Assembly: GCF_001510645.1 (NCBI RefSeq)
Contig: NZ_LMVB01000007.1
Location: 41,628 to 105,627, forward strand
DNA length: 64,000 nt
Source: Paenibacillus sp. FJAT-29882
GTDB lineage: Bacteria > Bacillota > Bacilli > Bacillales > DSM-1321
Reading direction: 5' to 3'
Shown: piece by piece, positions 31,288-38,896 of the stretch
Position numbering within the stretch: the stretch's first letter is position 1
Layout of the letters: the number at the start of each line of letters is the position of its first letter
Position numbers and translations under genes: made by a program
Notes under the pieces: generated by a model
The model's input: only the letters and a program-made list of their open reading frames with translations
Database searches by the model: none
What the model was told of the DNA's origin: nothing

Positions 31288-31488
31288 AGCTACAATACAT
31301 TCTCGAGAAATTAAAAAAGTCCCAATAGGGTTTACCTTATTGGGAATCTCGCTTATTAATTTAACAGAAGAAATGTTGAGACCATAGGTGCAACAAAAAA
31401 TCACCTTTTTATTAACTTACTGTTTTTAAAGCCAGATAAACGACAAGTATATAGCGTTCAGGTGCTGACCCTATAAAATCAAAAGGAT
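31288..31488. repeat. 201-bp direct repeat, right copy
   Basis: Same orientation and nearly the same sequence as 19169-19369 (four differences seen by eye). Here it is the native 3' end of the sortase gene plus its terminator. Confidence 0.95.
31313..31345 (-). terminator. sortase terminator
   Basis: TCCCAATA / TATTGGGA hairpin followed by T6 on the minus strand. One outer pair is lost compared with the left copy (C to A). Confidence 0.85.
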
Positions 31489-31828
31489 AACATGTACTGA
31501 CGGTTAGGGTTGCACGTGGTTTTGGAAAGATTACGGTTCGATCATCCTCATCCACAATCCGAACTTTGTTGATTTTGTATATGAATTCTCCCGCCGATGT
31601 GCTTACAATCAACAAATCACCTTCACCTACTTGTCCGAGTTTACGGAATACCGTATCTCGATGACCCGAAAGAACGGAATTGTCATTCTCACCTAGTAGC
31701 ACACTTTCTGCAAAGTGACCGACACCTTTCTCCACTTCATCCTCGTTTGTTCCATGGAAAATAGACAGTGTTACGTTTAGTATTTTCGATACTATCTTTT
31801 CAGAATCTATATTGTACGAAGAATTCAA
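31412..31828 (-). pseudogene. class D sortase, N-terminally truncated
   Basis: A 138-codon frame starting at TTG 31828 with no good ribosome site. The catalytic part looks complete: His in SVLSGHRDTVFRKLG, Cys in LTVSTCYPFDFIG and Arg in APERYILVVYLA. A class D sortase normally has about 200 residues with an N-terminal membrane helix and a substrate-binding stretch before IYHGT. Here only about 25 residues precede IFHGTNEDE, and the frame runs back into a terminator hairpin at 31897. I therefore think the gene lost its 5' end and promoter. A short active form cannot be ruled out. Confidence 0.85.
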
Positions 31829-31896
31829 AAAAGGTGTAGCTTTGGAATAAAGTTTAATGAAAAGTATATTGAAAACGCTAGTTCTATATAGAATTG

Positions 31897-31938
31897 AAAA
31901 AACGCCTTTTGATCAAAACTTTATCAAAAGACGTTTTT
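31897..31938. terminator. bidirectional terminator upstream of the sortase remnant
   Basis: AAAACGCCTTTTGAT and ATCAAAAGACGTTTTT arms with a short loop, with A and T runs on both sides. Confidence 0.85.
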
Positions 31939-31982
31939 ATCATTGGTTAAAGAGGCCCATTTTCACAAAAAAGATTGATTAG

Positions 31983-32117
31983 TCAACGTCTTTTTTTCCT
32001 CTTATGAGTAACACGTTTTATGACTTCCTCTACAAATGAAGCAACGAAATACATTCCCAACAGTGACACAATGAAACTGAGAAAGAAGCAAATGGTGATA
32101 AAGTATATTTTAGACAT
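31983..32117 (-). CDS. possible small membrane protein (44 aa)
   Basis: ATG 32117 lies inside the end of the preceding frame (8-bp overlap). The product has one strong membrane helix (FITICFFLSFIVSLLGMYFVASF) and a very basic tail (KRVTHKRKKRR), so the C-terminus should be inside. No family is recognised. The overlap with the upstream frame and the clear helix-plus-basic-tail design are the only support. Confidence 0.45.
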   Translation of the reverse strand: MSKIYFITICFFLSFIVSLLGMYFVASFVEEVIKRVTHKRKKRR

Positions 32118-32328
32118 AATCAATGTCCCTTTGCTCCTTAATCATTCCGTTGTTGAAGTCAGCAACGCATTTAGTAATTTTTCCAATTGTTCGTGGTCCA
32201 CAAGCCTTTTTAATTGCCCACTTTGCCATTCCGTCATAAACGTCCAGAGTCCTAACCATTGAAGCGTCTTGAATGGTTATTGACGTTTCACTAAAATCCG
32301 TAAGCTCTGGAGGAGAAATAATCCTCAT
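32110..32328 (-). CDS. hypothetical protein (72 aa)
   Basis: ATG 32328 with GAGG five bases upstream. The product is soluble-looking (SPPELTDFSETSITIQDAS, then GMAKWAIKKACGPRTIGKITK) and of unknown family. It overlaps the stop of the 38-codon frame before it by an ATGA and the start of the 44-codon frame after it by 8 bp. That kind of packing suggests a translationally coupled set. Confidence 0.45.
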   Translation of the reverse strand: MRIISPPELTDFSETSITIQDASMVRTLDVYDGMAKWAIKKACGPRTIGKITKCVADFNNGMIKEQRDIDYV

Positions 32329-32441
32329 TCCATCCTCGTCCTTGTCCTCTTTTTTTCTCTTTCTGACTTTGTTTCAGTAGGAGAAGATGTAAACATCGTC
32401 CCTGATATCATAGTAGTGATTATCGAATCGTTCATTGACAT
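32325..32441 (-). CDS. possible small basic peptide (38 aa)
   Basis: A frame from ATG 32441 (second ATG at 32435). It ends in a run of charged residues (TKSEREKKRTRTRME) and overlaps the next frame by 4 bp. No convincing ribosome site and no recognised family. Confidence 0.25.
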   Translation of the reverse strand: MSMNDSIITTMISGTMFTSSPTETKSEREKKRTRTRME

Positions 32442-32489
32442 TTCGTAATAGATGTAGATTTGTTACATTTCCAGATTAGTTGCTATAAA

Positions 32490-32531
32490 ATCAAAGAGCG
32501 TATGTGATAAAAATCATACACGCTCTTTGAT
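32490..32531 (-). terminator. terminator after the universal stress protein gene
   Basis: Nearly perfect stem ATCAAAGAGCGTATG / CATACACGCTCTTTGAT with a 9-base loop and TTTT on the minus strand. Confidence 0.88.
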
Positions 32532-32570
32532 GTTTGGATAACCGAATCATTCAATTAAGAATCATAACAA

Positions 32571-33008
32571 TCACTTAGGTGTACGGATCACTAAAACATC
32601 ACATTTAGCTGAACGTACGATTGCTTCAGATACAGAACCAATTAAGAAACGTTCAACAGCATTCAGCCCCGTAGCACCACAGATAATTAAATCAGCCTCG
32701 ACTAAGTTAGCAAGCTCTTTCGTGATGATCGTCCTTGGCGAACCGTGCTCAATTACTACCTTTACGTTCTCAACACCTTCAGCCTCAGCTTGTGCCTTAT
32801 AGCCATTTAAAAGTTCCTCTGATCGCTGCTGTGCACGCTCAACACTTGAACGTTCGTAAGCTTCGAATGAACGAGTATCGATTACGTTTACTATGTTTAA
32901 TGCTGAATCTTCGTTACGTTTTGCAACATCTATTGATTTGCGAAATGCATATTCAGCTTCTTTTGAACCGTCTACAGCTACTACAATACTTTTATAATGA
33001 TTGGCCAT
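32571..33008 (-). CDS. universal stress protein (UspA family)
   Basis: A 145-residue cytosolic alpha/beta protein. The N-terminal strand IVVAVDGSKEAEYAF and the ATP-binding motif GATGLNAVERFLIGSVSEAIVRSA (G-x2-G-x9-G-S) are intact, so it belongs to the ATP-binding class. Such proteins support survival under starvation or stress; no specific partner is apparent here. ATG 33008 has AAGGAGAT upstream. Own terminator, so monocistronic. Confidence 0.95.
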   Translation of the reverse strand: MANHYKSIVVAVDGSKEAEYAFRKSIDVAKRNEDSALNIVNVIDTRSFEAYERSSVERAQQRSEELLNGYKAQAEAEGVENVKVVIEHGSPRTIITKELANLVEADLIICGATGLNAVERFLIGSVSEAIVRSAKCDVLVIRTPK

Positions 33009-33109
33009 TTGTCATAATCTCCTTCTAGCATGATTCGAAATCTATTCAATGGAAGTTCTACCCCATGTATAAAGGATACGTTGTATTCATTTGAAATATT
33101 GTCTTTAGA

Positions 33110-34528
33110 TTAATGCTCGGGCTTTTTCAGGAAGAAAGACAGTACAACATTAATTACAGCTAATATTAAACCGATTGTAAAGACTAGTGATGATCCCACA
33201 GCTGCCGCTTGTGGCAATTCATTCGCAGTTGTTGCTAAGTAACTCCCCTGTTTTGCTGAGAAAACCGATACCAATACTGCAATACCAATAGCGCCAGCTA
33301 CTTGTTGGATTGTTTGAGTGATCGCAATTCCATCTGGATAGTATTGTTTAGGGAGCGAATTTAGCGTGTTTGTTTGTACAGAAGCAAGCACTGCTCCTAT
33401 ACCTAACATCATAACAATATGAGTTAGCACAACCATCCATATAGCCGTTTCTATACTAAATTGTGAATATAATACATAACCAATAGCTACTAAAATCGTT
33501 CCAGGTATAATCACTGCTTTCGGACCATATTTATCAAATAATTTACCAATGGATGGAGCTAAGATACAGTTAAGTAAGCTACCTGGTAGAAGGATGAGAC
33601 CTGTTGTAAAAGCAGCCATTAATAAAGCCATTTGCATATACATTGGTAAAATGACAAGCATTGACATCATATTAAAAAACGTAATAAAACTCATTATGAC
33701 GCCAAGCACGAAAAGTGGGGTTTTAAATGCCCTTAGGTTCATCGTAGGAGTTTCCATTTTTGTTTGTCGAATCGCAAAAAGAATGAGTGCTATCAATCCA
33801 ATGATGATTGTTCCTAAAACCGTTGCACTTGTCCAACCGTGAACACCAGATACACTAAATCCGTATACAATACCACCGAATGCAATCGTCGAAAGTATAA
33901 CAGATAGTGCATCAATCGAAACCTTACGTACTTCATTCACATTCGTTAAATATATTTGCCCAAAAATAAGAGAAAACAGTAAGGAAGGTACTGTAACCCA
34001 GAAAATCCAATGCCATGATAATGTATCTAAAATAAGTCCTGCTACTGTTGGACCTAGTGCTGGGCCAGCTAACATAACTAATCCCATGAGCCCCATAGCG
34101 CCACCACGTTTATTTGGAGGGAAGATGGTAAAAATAACATTTTGCGTTAGAGGTAAAGTAATGGCTAATCCTGCTGCTTGAATAACACGTGCCACCAATA
34201 AAACGCTAAATGTTGGTGCTACTGCTGCTAAAATTGCACCGATAAGGGCTAACAATATAGCAGTCATAAACATTTGTCTTGTTGTAAATTTTTGCATCAA
34301 AATACCTGTTACTGGTATTAAAATACCTAATGTTAGAAAATAACCTGTTGCTAACCACTGAATCGTTATGGGATCGGCACTGAATATTTTACTTAATTCT
34401 GTAAAGGCAATATTTAATGCCGTTTCACTAAAAAGTCCAACAAACCCTGCTACTAAAAGAGCAGCCATGATCGGGCCTGTTTTGATCTGTTGTTGCGTTG
34501 TCGGAACTGTTTTGGCTTGTGTGTTCAC
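33110..34528 (-). CDS. DHA2-type MFS multidrug efflux transporter
   Basis: A 472-residue transporter with about 14 predicted helices, proton-driven drug export of the EmrB/QacA/LmrB type. Visible motifs are GYFLTLGILIPVTGILMQKF (motif A region), LLVARVIQAAGLAITLPL and GLMGLVMLAGPALGPTVAG (motif C, antiporter). It starts at GTG 34528, directly after the TAA of the TetR gene, with AAAGGAG nine bases upstream, so the two form one transcription unit. Expression is expected to be released when the TetR protein or the nearby MarR protein binds a drug. Confidence 0.94.
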   Translation of the reverse strand: MNTQAKTVPTTQQQIKTGPIMAALLVAGFVGLFSETALNIAFTELSKIFSADPITIQWLATGYFLTLGILIPVTGILMQKFTTRQMFMTAILLALIGAILAAVAPTFSVLLVARVIQAAGLAITLPLTQNVIFTIFPPNKRGGAMGLMGLVMLAGPALGPTVAGLILDTLSWHWIFWVTVPSLLFSLIFGQIYLTNVNEVRKVSIDALSVILSTIAFGGIVYGFSVSGVHGWTSATVLGTIIIGLIALILFAIRQTKMETPTMNLRAFKTPLFVLGVIMSFITFFNMMSMLVILPMYMQMALLMAAFTTGLILLPGSLLNCILAPSIGKLFDKYGPKAVIIPGTILVAIGYVLYSQFSIETAIWMVVLTHIVMMLGIGAVLASVQTNTLNSLPKQYYPDGIAITQTIQQVAGAIGIAVLVSVFSAKQGSYLATTANELPQAAAVGSSLVFTIGLILAVINVVLSFFLKKPEH

Positions 34529-35092
34529 TTATGAAAACTCCTTTAATAAATTTGGTAATCCCCGCGAAATAATTTTTAATGGTTCACTTGTTTTATGGGT
34601 TAAACAAAGCATAATTCCACCCTCGATAGAAGCCGTCATCATAAGGGCAATTGAATGAGCCATTTCTTTCGAAAACCCATCTGCTACTAATTTGTTCGAA
34701 TAAATCCCTTGAATCTTTGTGTAAAGGTCCGAACAAGCATTTAGGACTGTTTCACTTAGTGCTGCCATTTCGCTAACGATGCTGCTAAATGTATAACCAG
34801 TAATCGTACCTTCTCGCTCAAAGTTGGCTACTAATTTCTCAATCATCTTTTTTGTGGCTTCCATCGTTGTTTGATATCGGTTGAAAATCACCTCGGTATC
34901 TGTAGTAATTGCTTCATCTATGTTCTTCAGACAAGCGATGAGTAATTCTTCTTTTCCATTCGGAAAATGATGATAGAGCGCACCTTTTGTAATCGTACAG
35001 GCTTTTAAGATTTCATTTACTCCTACACCTATATATCCTTTCTGTTGAAAAAGATTCGTCGCGATTTTGATTATCAGCGATTTTGTATCCAT
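34529..35092 (-). CDS. TetR family repressor
   Basis: A 187-residue regulator. The helix-turn-helix is at residues 20-45 (GVGVNEILKACTITKGALYHHFPNGKEEL), followed by a helical ligand domain. The start is placed at ATG 35092 (MDTKSLIIKIATNLF), with GGGGG upstream, instead of the longer frame to 35113. It is immediately followed by the MFS efflux gene. A 14-bp palindrome, ACCAACCGGTTTGT at 35114-35127 between its -10 box and the gene, is its probable own operator. Confidence 0.93.
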   Translation of the reverse strand: MDTKSLIIKIATNLFQQKGYIGVGVNEILKACTITKGALYHHFPNGKEELLIACLKNIDEAITTDTEVIFNRYQTTMEATKKMIEKLVANFEREGTITGYTFSSIVSEMAALSETVLNACSDLYTKIQGIYSNKLVADGFSKEMAHSIALMMTASIEGGIMLCLTHKTSEPLKIISRGLPNLLKEFS

Positions 35093-35113
35093 TTCCGTTG
35101 CACACCCCCACAT

Positions 35114-35127
35114 ACCAACCGGTTTGT
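35114..35127. promoter_or_regulatory. probable TetR operator
   Basis: Near-perfect palindrome ACCAACCGGTTTGT just upstream of the TetR gene. The TetR promoter's -10 (TATAGT, 35130-35135 on the minus strand) lies next to it. Confidence 0.65.
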
Positions 35128-35129
35128 TT

Positions 35130-35206
35130 ACTATATCAAAAAAAAATCAACAACGTCAACCTGGTTGACATTATTTTTTTATTAAGTTATTATCAACTTA
35201 ATTGAC
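35130..35206. promoter_or_regulatory. divergent promoters with two MarR-type operators
   Basis: The palindrome GTCAACCTGGTTGAC (35155-35169) holds the -35 boxes of both promoters. Plus strand: TTGACA 35165-35170, 17 bases, TATTAT 35188-35193 (towards the CarD-like gene). Minus strand: TTGACG 35154-35159, 18 bases, TATAGT 35130-35135 (towards TetR). A second site, ATCAACTTAATTGAC at 35192-35206, covers the plus-strand -10. A third matching site lies upstream of the marR gene. Confidence 0.75.
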
Positions 35207-35227
35207 ATTTCATATCAGGAGGAAAAA

Positions 35228-35731
35228 ATGTTTAATATAGGCGATTTAATCATCTATTCTGCACATGGCATTTGTAAAATTGATGATATTTGCGAAAAAA
35301 CAGTTTCAGGTATCACAAGACCTTATTACGTATTGCATCCTATAGAGAACAATCATCAATTAACAATAAGTACTCCTATTAATAATGATAAGGTAGTCAT
35401 GCTTGAACTGATCCATCAAGAGGAAGCCGATGAAATACTTGAATCTTTTAAAAACACTGGGATAAGATGGATTGACAAACCTAACATGCGTCACGATATA
35501 TATTTCGATCTAGTAAATACAGGTGATCGAAAAGAAATCGCTAAAGTTGTAAATACGCTGATGCGAAAAAAAATTGAGGTTGAACTTCAGGAAAGAAAAT
35601 TTTATGAACAAGATCGTAAACTTTTGGACACTACACAAAATATACTATTTAAAGAATTAGCCATTTCATTGAACACTACTTTTGAAGAAGTAAATGAAAT
35701 GGTAATAAGATTGATAAAGAGAATTAAATAG
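35228..35731 (+). CDS. CarD/CdnL-like RNA polymerase-interacting regulator
   Basis: A 167-residue protein of the CarD_TRCF family. The N-terminal Tudor-like domain (residues 1-60) has FNIGDLIIYSAHGICKIDDI and YYVLHPIENNHQLTISTPI, the part that contacts RNA polymerase beta. The C-terminal helical domain (about 75-167) has RKKIEVELQERKFYEQDRKLL. CarD-type proteins stabilise open promoter complexes. Bacillus carries related YdeB. It is under a strong promoter flanked by MarR-type operators and faces the marR gene, which is unusual for this family. Confidence 0.88.
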   Translation: MFNIGDLIIYSAHGICKIDDICEKTVSGITRPYYVLHPIENNHQLTISTPINNDKVVMLELIHQEEADEILESFKNTGIRWIDKPNMRHDIYFDLVNTGDRKEIAKVVNTLMRKKIEVELQERKFYEQDRKLLDTTQNILFKELAISLNTTFEEVNEMVIRLIKRIK

Positions 35732-35770
35732 GATAAAGTGAATCCTCCATTTGGCTATTTTAGCTTAAAG

Positions 35771-35817
35771 AAAAACCCCCTCTTCGCCAACCATGTTGAC
35801 AAAGAGGAGGTTTTTTA
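35771..35817. terminator. bidirectional terminator between the CarD-like and MarR genes
   Basis: AACCCCCTCTT / AAGAGGAGGTT arms with A and T runs on either side. The loop region also contains ACCATGTTGAC. Confidence 0.85.
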
Positions 35818-35840
35818 TCTTCCTTTAACAGTCGTTAAAG

Positions 35841-36275
35841 TTATATTCCCCAATCTAACTTTAAAATATCTTTAAGAATATTTACTTGCTCAGCACCTAT
35901 TTTTTCTGCAATTTTTTTCTCTAGTTGGGCTTTAAGAGCCGCGTTCTTTTCGTAGCATTCTTCTCCTAAAGCTGTTAACTGGATACACTTCTCTTTCTTG
36001 TTGTTTTCGACATTTTGGACTTCCACTAATCCTTTTGCAGAAAGATTTTTGATAAACTTATGTATCGCCTGGCGAGAAATATTTACATTTTTTGTAACAT
36101 ATGAAATGGTCGGTCGCTTTTTAAAAATCCTGGCCATGATATACCATTCAGAATTTGAAATATAAATCTCACTTTGATCATTCCATGCTTTCTCTGAGAT
36201 TCTTCGGACCAAACTATGCCGTTCACTTAATAAATCTATAAGATCTAAATTTTGTAATTCAGAGTTTGAAGTCAA
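35841..36275 (-). CDS. MarR family regulator
   Basis: A winged-helix regulator of about 144 residues. The DNA-binding core shows YIMARIFKKRPTISYVTKN, NISRQAIHKFIKNLSAKGLV and the wing VENNKKEKCIQLTALGEE. The open frame reaches back to 36305, but the promoter (-10 at 36308-36313) would start transcription near 36300. I therefore place the start at TTG 36275, eight bases after GGAG. The probable operator covers its own -35, giving autoregulation, and matching sites control the convergent CarD-like gene and the TetR-MFS unit. Confidence 0.88.
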   Translation of the reverse strand: MTSNSELQNLDLIDLLSERHSLVRRISEKAWNDQSEIYISNSEWYIMARIFKKRPTISYVTKNVNISRQAIHKFIKNLSAKGLVEVQNVENNKKEKCIQLTALGEECYEKNAALKAQLEKKIAEKIGAEQVNILKDILKLDWGI

Positions 36276-36307
36276 ACGATTCACTCCAATCATAATCTTC
36301 GCCACTT

Positions 36308-36346
36308 ACTATACAAAATCCGCTATTGGATGTCAATTTGGTTGAC
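36308..36346 (-). promoter_or_regulatory. marR promoter with operator
   Basis: Minus strand TTGACA (36331-36336), 17 bases, TATAGT (36308-36313). The palindrome GTCAATTTGGTTGAC at 36332-36346 overlaps the -35 and matches the sites at 35155 and 35192. Confidence 0.8.
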
Positions 36347-36556
36347 CTCTACTAGCCTTACAAGGTGACCCGAAGAAGATAAAATTATGCGCTTTTTAGA
36401 TAATACAATTTTAAAGTAGATAGCGAGTGCGTACTTCAACTATTCTGCGACATTACTTTAAGTACAAATCCGGTTTACAATTCATACCATTCTATGTGCT
36501 GCATAATTCATACTAGCTAAAACCGTTCTTATTCAATATTCGGGTTGCATAACAAA
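36347..36556. other. intergenic region upstream of marR
   Basis: Between the marR promoter and the aldo/keto reductase terminator. I see no gene or repeat. Confidence 0.4.
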
Positions 36557-36597
36557 ATAAATAGACACAAACTTAATATAGGTTTGTGTCTATTTAT
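36557..36597 (-). terminator. terminator after the aldo/keto reductase gene
   Basis: ATAAATAGACACAAAC / GTTTGTGTCTATTTAT arms with an 8-base loop, followed by TTTTG on the minus strand. Confidence 0.85.
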
Positions 36598-36630
36598 TGA
36601 AAAGCTTTAGTTTAATAACAATCTACTAGC

Positions 36631-37476
36631 TTAAAATTCTTCATATATAGCAGGATCTTGATTTTTAAGCCTACCATCTGAACGAGTTAACCCTGAAATA
36701 AGGCTCATTTCTGCTTCATCTAGGTTAAAGTCAAAAATTGATATATTTTCGAGTTGTCTCACAGGTGAAGAAGATTTAGGAATTACAATGGCCTCGAGTT
36801 GGTAATGCCATCGTAAAATAACTTGTGAAATAGACTTATTATGATTGTTGGCAATCTGTTGAATAATGTTATTTTCTAAGACTTCATTAGCTCGTGCTAA
36901 TGGACTCCAAGATTGTGTCTTAATATCATTCTCTTTATGCCATTTTCTTTGTTGTGCTTGATTAAAAAATGGATGTAATTCGATTTGGTTTACGCTCGGC
37001 TTAACGCCCGTTTCCTTTTCTAAGCGCTCAATATGTTCCGGTAAGAAATTACAAACACCAATAGATCGAATAAGCCCCCGCTTTTTAGCGTCAATTAGTG
37101 CTTGCCAAGCTTCCACGTAGTGATCCTGTTTAGGGTTAGGCCAATGAATTAGATATAAATCATAATAATCTAGATTTGCACGATATAAGGATTCTTCTAT
37201 GGTAGTAACAGCTTTTTCATACTCTTGATAGCGTCCAGGTAATTTGGAGGTAATCCTTAAATGTTCTCTTGGAACAGAACTGCGTCTAACGGCTTCACCT
37301 ACAGTTCCTTCGTTTTCATAATTATAAGCAGAATCAATTAGTCGATAGCCTATCTCATCAATAGCATTTTGTATAGAATTGACACCTTGATTCCCCTTAA
37401 GTGTATATGTACCCAAACCTATTGCCGGCAGAGTAACACCATCATTAAGTGTTATTTCAGGAACTGAATTGCCCAT
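36631..37476 (-). CDS. aldo/keto reductase
   Basis: A 281-residue NADPH-dependent oxidoreductase of the AKR family. Catalytic residues are visible: Asp and Tyr in YRLIDSAYNYENEG, Lys in RITSKLPGRYQ and His in YDLYLIHWPNP. The NADPH-binding part has VIPKSSSPVRQLENI near the C-terminus. Such enzymes reduce aldehydes and methylglyoxal-like carbonyls; the substrate here is unknown. ATG 37476 has AAGGAG upstream. Single gene with its own terminator. Confidence 0.95.
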   Translation of the reverse strand: MGNSVPEITLNDGVTLPAIGLGTYTLKGNQGVNSIQNAIDEIGYRLIDSAYNYENEGTVGEAVRRSSVPREHLRITSKLPGRYQEYEKAVTTIEESLYRANLDYYDLYLIHWPNPKQDHYVEAWQALIDAKKRGLIRSIGVCNFLPEHIERLEKETGVKPSVNQIELHPFFNQAQQRKWHKENDIKTQSWSPLARANEVLENNIIQQIANNHNKSISQVILRWHYQLEAIVIPKSSSPVRQLENISIFDFNLDEAEMSLISGLTRSDGRLKNQDPAIYEEF

Positions 37477-37625
37477 AACTAATCACTCCTTTTAGTAATA
37501 TCTTAAGGTTACCATAATTTTGAAGGGTTTTCATAGTTTTGAAATTCTGGTGTGATAGTTGTCTACACCTGAATTTGATCAAATTAAACATTCAGATAAA
37601 TACAATTTCTATTCCTTATTCCTCA

Positions 37626-37898
37626 CTAATTCGTTCCAAACCTTTTAGCTGCTCTGATACGAGCACGCTCAGCTTCGACCTCACGATTGCGAGGCTCGGC
37701 ACTGGTTTCCAGCGTATTTAATAGATTCCTAGAAACCGTTGCTATCTCATTGATTGCACGATAAAATGCCTCCTCGTTCACCTTTGAGGGTTTGTTATAG
37801 CCCGTTATCTTTCTGATGTACTGAAGAGATGCTGCGTGAATCTCTTCATCGGTAGCTGGTGGATCGAAATTAAATAATGTTCTAATGTTTCGGCACAT
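37626..37898 (-). CDS. DUF2277 family protein
   Basis: A 90-residue small protein starting MCRNIRTLFNFDPPATDEEI, the standard DUF2277 opening. It ends in a basic helix (ERARIRAAKRF). The ATG at 37898 has AAAGGAG eight bases upstream; the longer frame to 37961 overlaps the neighbouring gene and a repeat motif. The function is unknown. It lies downstream of the HAD phosphatase gene in the same direction, and the two may be co-transcribed. Confidence 0.9.
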   Translation of the reverse strand: MCRNIRTLFNFDPPATDEEIHAASLQYIRKITGYNKPSKVNEEAFYRAINEIATVSRNLLNTLETSAEPRNREVEAERARIRAAKRFGTN

Positions 37899-37932
37899 AA
37901 ATATCTCCTTTTTGTTTTTACTTTTATATTCC

Positions 37933-37948
37933 AGAACCGTCCCCTTGC
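37933..37948. repeat. 16-mer repeat family C, copy 1
   Basis: AGAACCGTCCCCTTGC, identical to 46908-46923. It lies two bases beyond the stop codon of the HAD phosphatase gene. Confidence 0.7.
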
Positions 37949-37950
37949 AT

Positions 37951-38604
37951 CTATTGCTCAATAAGTTTTATCACATCTATCAGGCTTTTTTCCTTCATAG
38001 ATGAAAGTCGTAAATGGTGATTTTCAAAAGCTAAAGCTTCCGTCACAGGATTTGGTACGATTACACACTTTAATCCAGCATTTAGAGCCGATTGAAGCCC
38101 ATTTAACGAATCTTCAAATGCTACAGCTTCTGTGGCATGAATGTTTAAAACTTCGATTGCCTTTAAATACAAATCAGGCGCTGGTTTCACTTTATCAACT
38201 TCATCCCCTGTGATCATAACTTCAAAATAGTTTAACAGTCCGAGTTCACCCAAATAATGAGTGACCCACTCTTTTGTGGAACTTGAAGCAAGGGCAATCC
38301 TATATCCCAATTTTTTTGCTTCTTCTAAATAATCCTTTACACCAACACGTGCTTGGGATGTTTCCATCTTTACTTTATGTAAGCTTTTTGCTCTGGTTTC
38401 AATTTCTTCAATATTACAACTCTCCCCCAGTTGTTCTTTGAAAAACTCATGAAGTTCAGTATTATCTGTTCCGATACATTTAACAAAATGTTCAAGAGGC
38501 AAATCAGATTTATAAAAACCCATCGTTTCTTTATATGCCTCATACCAAACCGTCTCTGTGTCTAAAATTAAACCATCAAAGTCGAAAATAACAGCTTTAA
38601 TCAA
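37951..38604 (-). CDS. HAD-IA family phosphatase (YhcW/beta-phosphoglucomutase-like)
   Basis: A 217-residue hydrolase. Motif I is FDFDGLILDTE (nucleophile Asp and second Asp), motif II is in IALASSST, motif III Lys lies in KVKPAPDLYLKA and motif IV in AFEDSLNGLQSALNAG. The cap insertion after motif I is of the C1 type. Members dephosphorylate small sugar or nucleotide phosphates; the substrate cannot be read from sequence. ATG 38604 has AGGGAGG upstream. A 16-base repeat word follows the stop codon almost directly. Confidence 0.92.
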   Translation of the reverse strand: MIKAVIFDFDGLILDTETVWYEAYKETMGFYKSDLPLEHFVKCIGTDNTELHEFFKEQLGESCNIEEIETRAKSLHKVKMETSQARVGVKDYLEEAKKLGYRIALASSSTKEWVTHYLGELGLLNYFEVMITGDEVDKVKPAPDLYLKAIEVLNIHATEAVAFEDSLNGLQSALNAGLKCVIVPNPVTEALAFENHHLRLSSMKEKSLIDVIKLIEQ

Positions 38605-38753
38605 AATAACTTCCTCCCTATTTTTTATTTAACTGCATTCTTTACGCCAGTTATCAACTAACAATTTTAATACATACTAAAATGGATCATAATCCCCATC
38701 TTATAGCTTAATCATTCCTGCTTCGATCTTTACAATTTCCCCTTTGTAGTGCG

Positions 38754-38896
38754 TATTCAAAAAGGATAAAAAGAGCCAAGAAGTTCCGCGAGCGCATCGC
38801 GAGGACGAGACTTGCACAGAACGCTCGCAATTTTAACAGTATGTCATTCATGAGCGATGACACAATTCGCAAGCTTTTTTATCGGACTTTTTGAAC
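38754..38896. repeat. GTTCAAAAAG-ended element, family B, copy 1
   Basis: About 143 bp. The left end is TATTCAAAAAGGATAAAAAG. The right end (read on the minus strand) is GTTCAAAAAGTCCGATAAAA, continuing AAGCTTGCGAATTG. Shared with copies at 45692 and 57235. Its right end runs 18 bases into the histidine kinase gene and supplies that gene's last codons and stop. Confidence 0.85.

Noticed and set aside
32110..32328. Whether the 72-codon ORF is simply a shadow
   Set aside because: Kept as a low-confidence gene and not discarded, because of its GAGG site and overlaps with frames on the same strand; there is no opposing real gene here.
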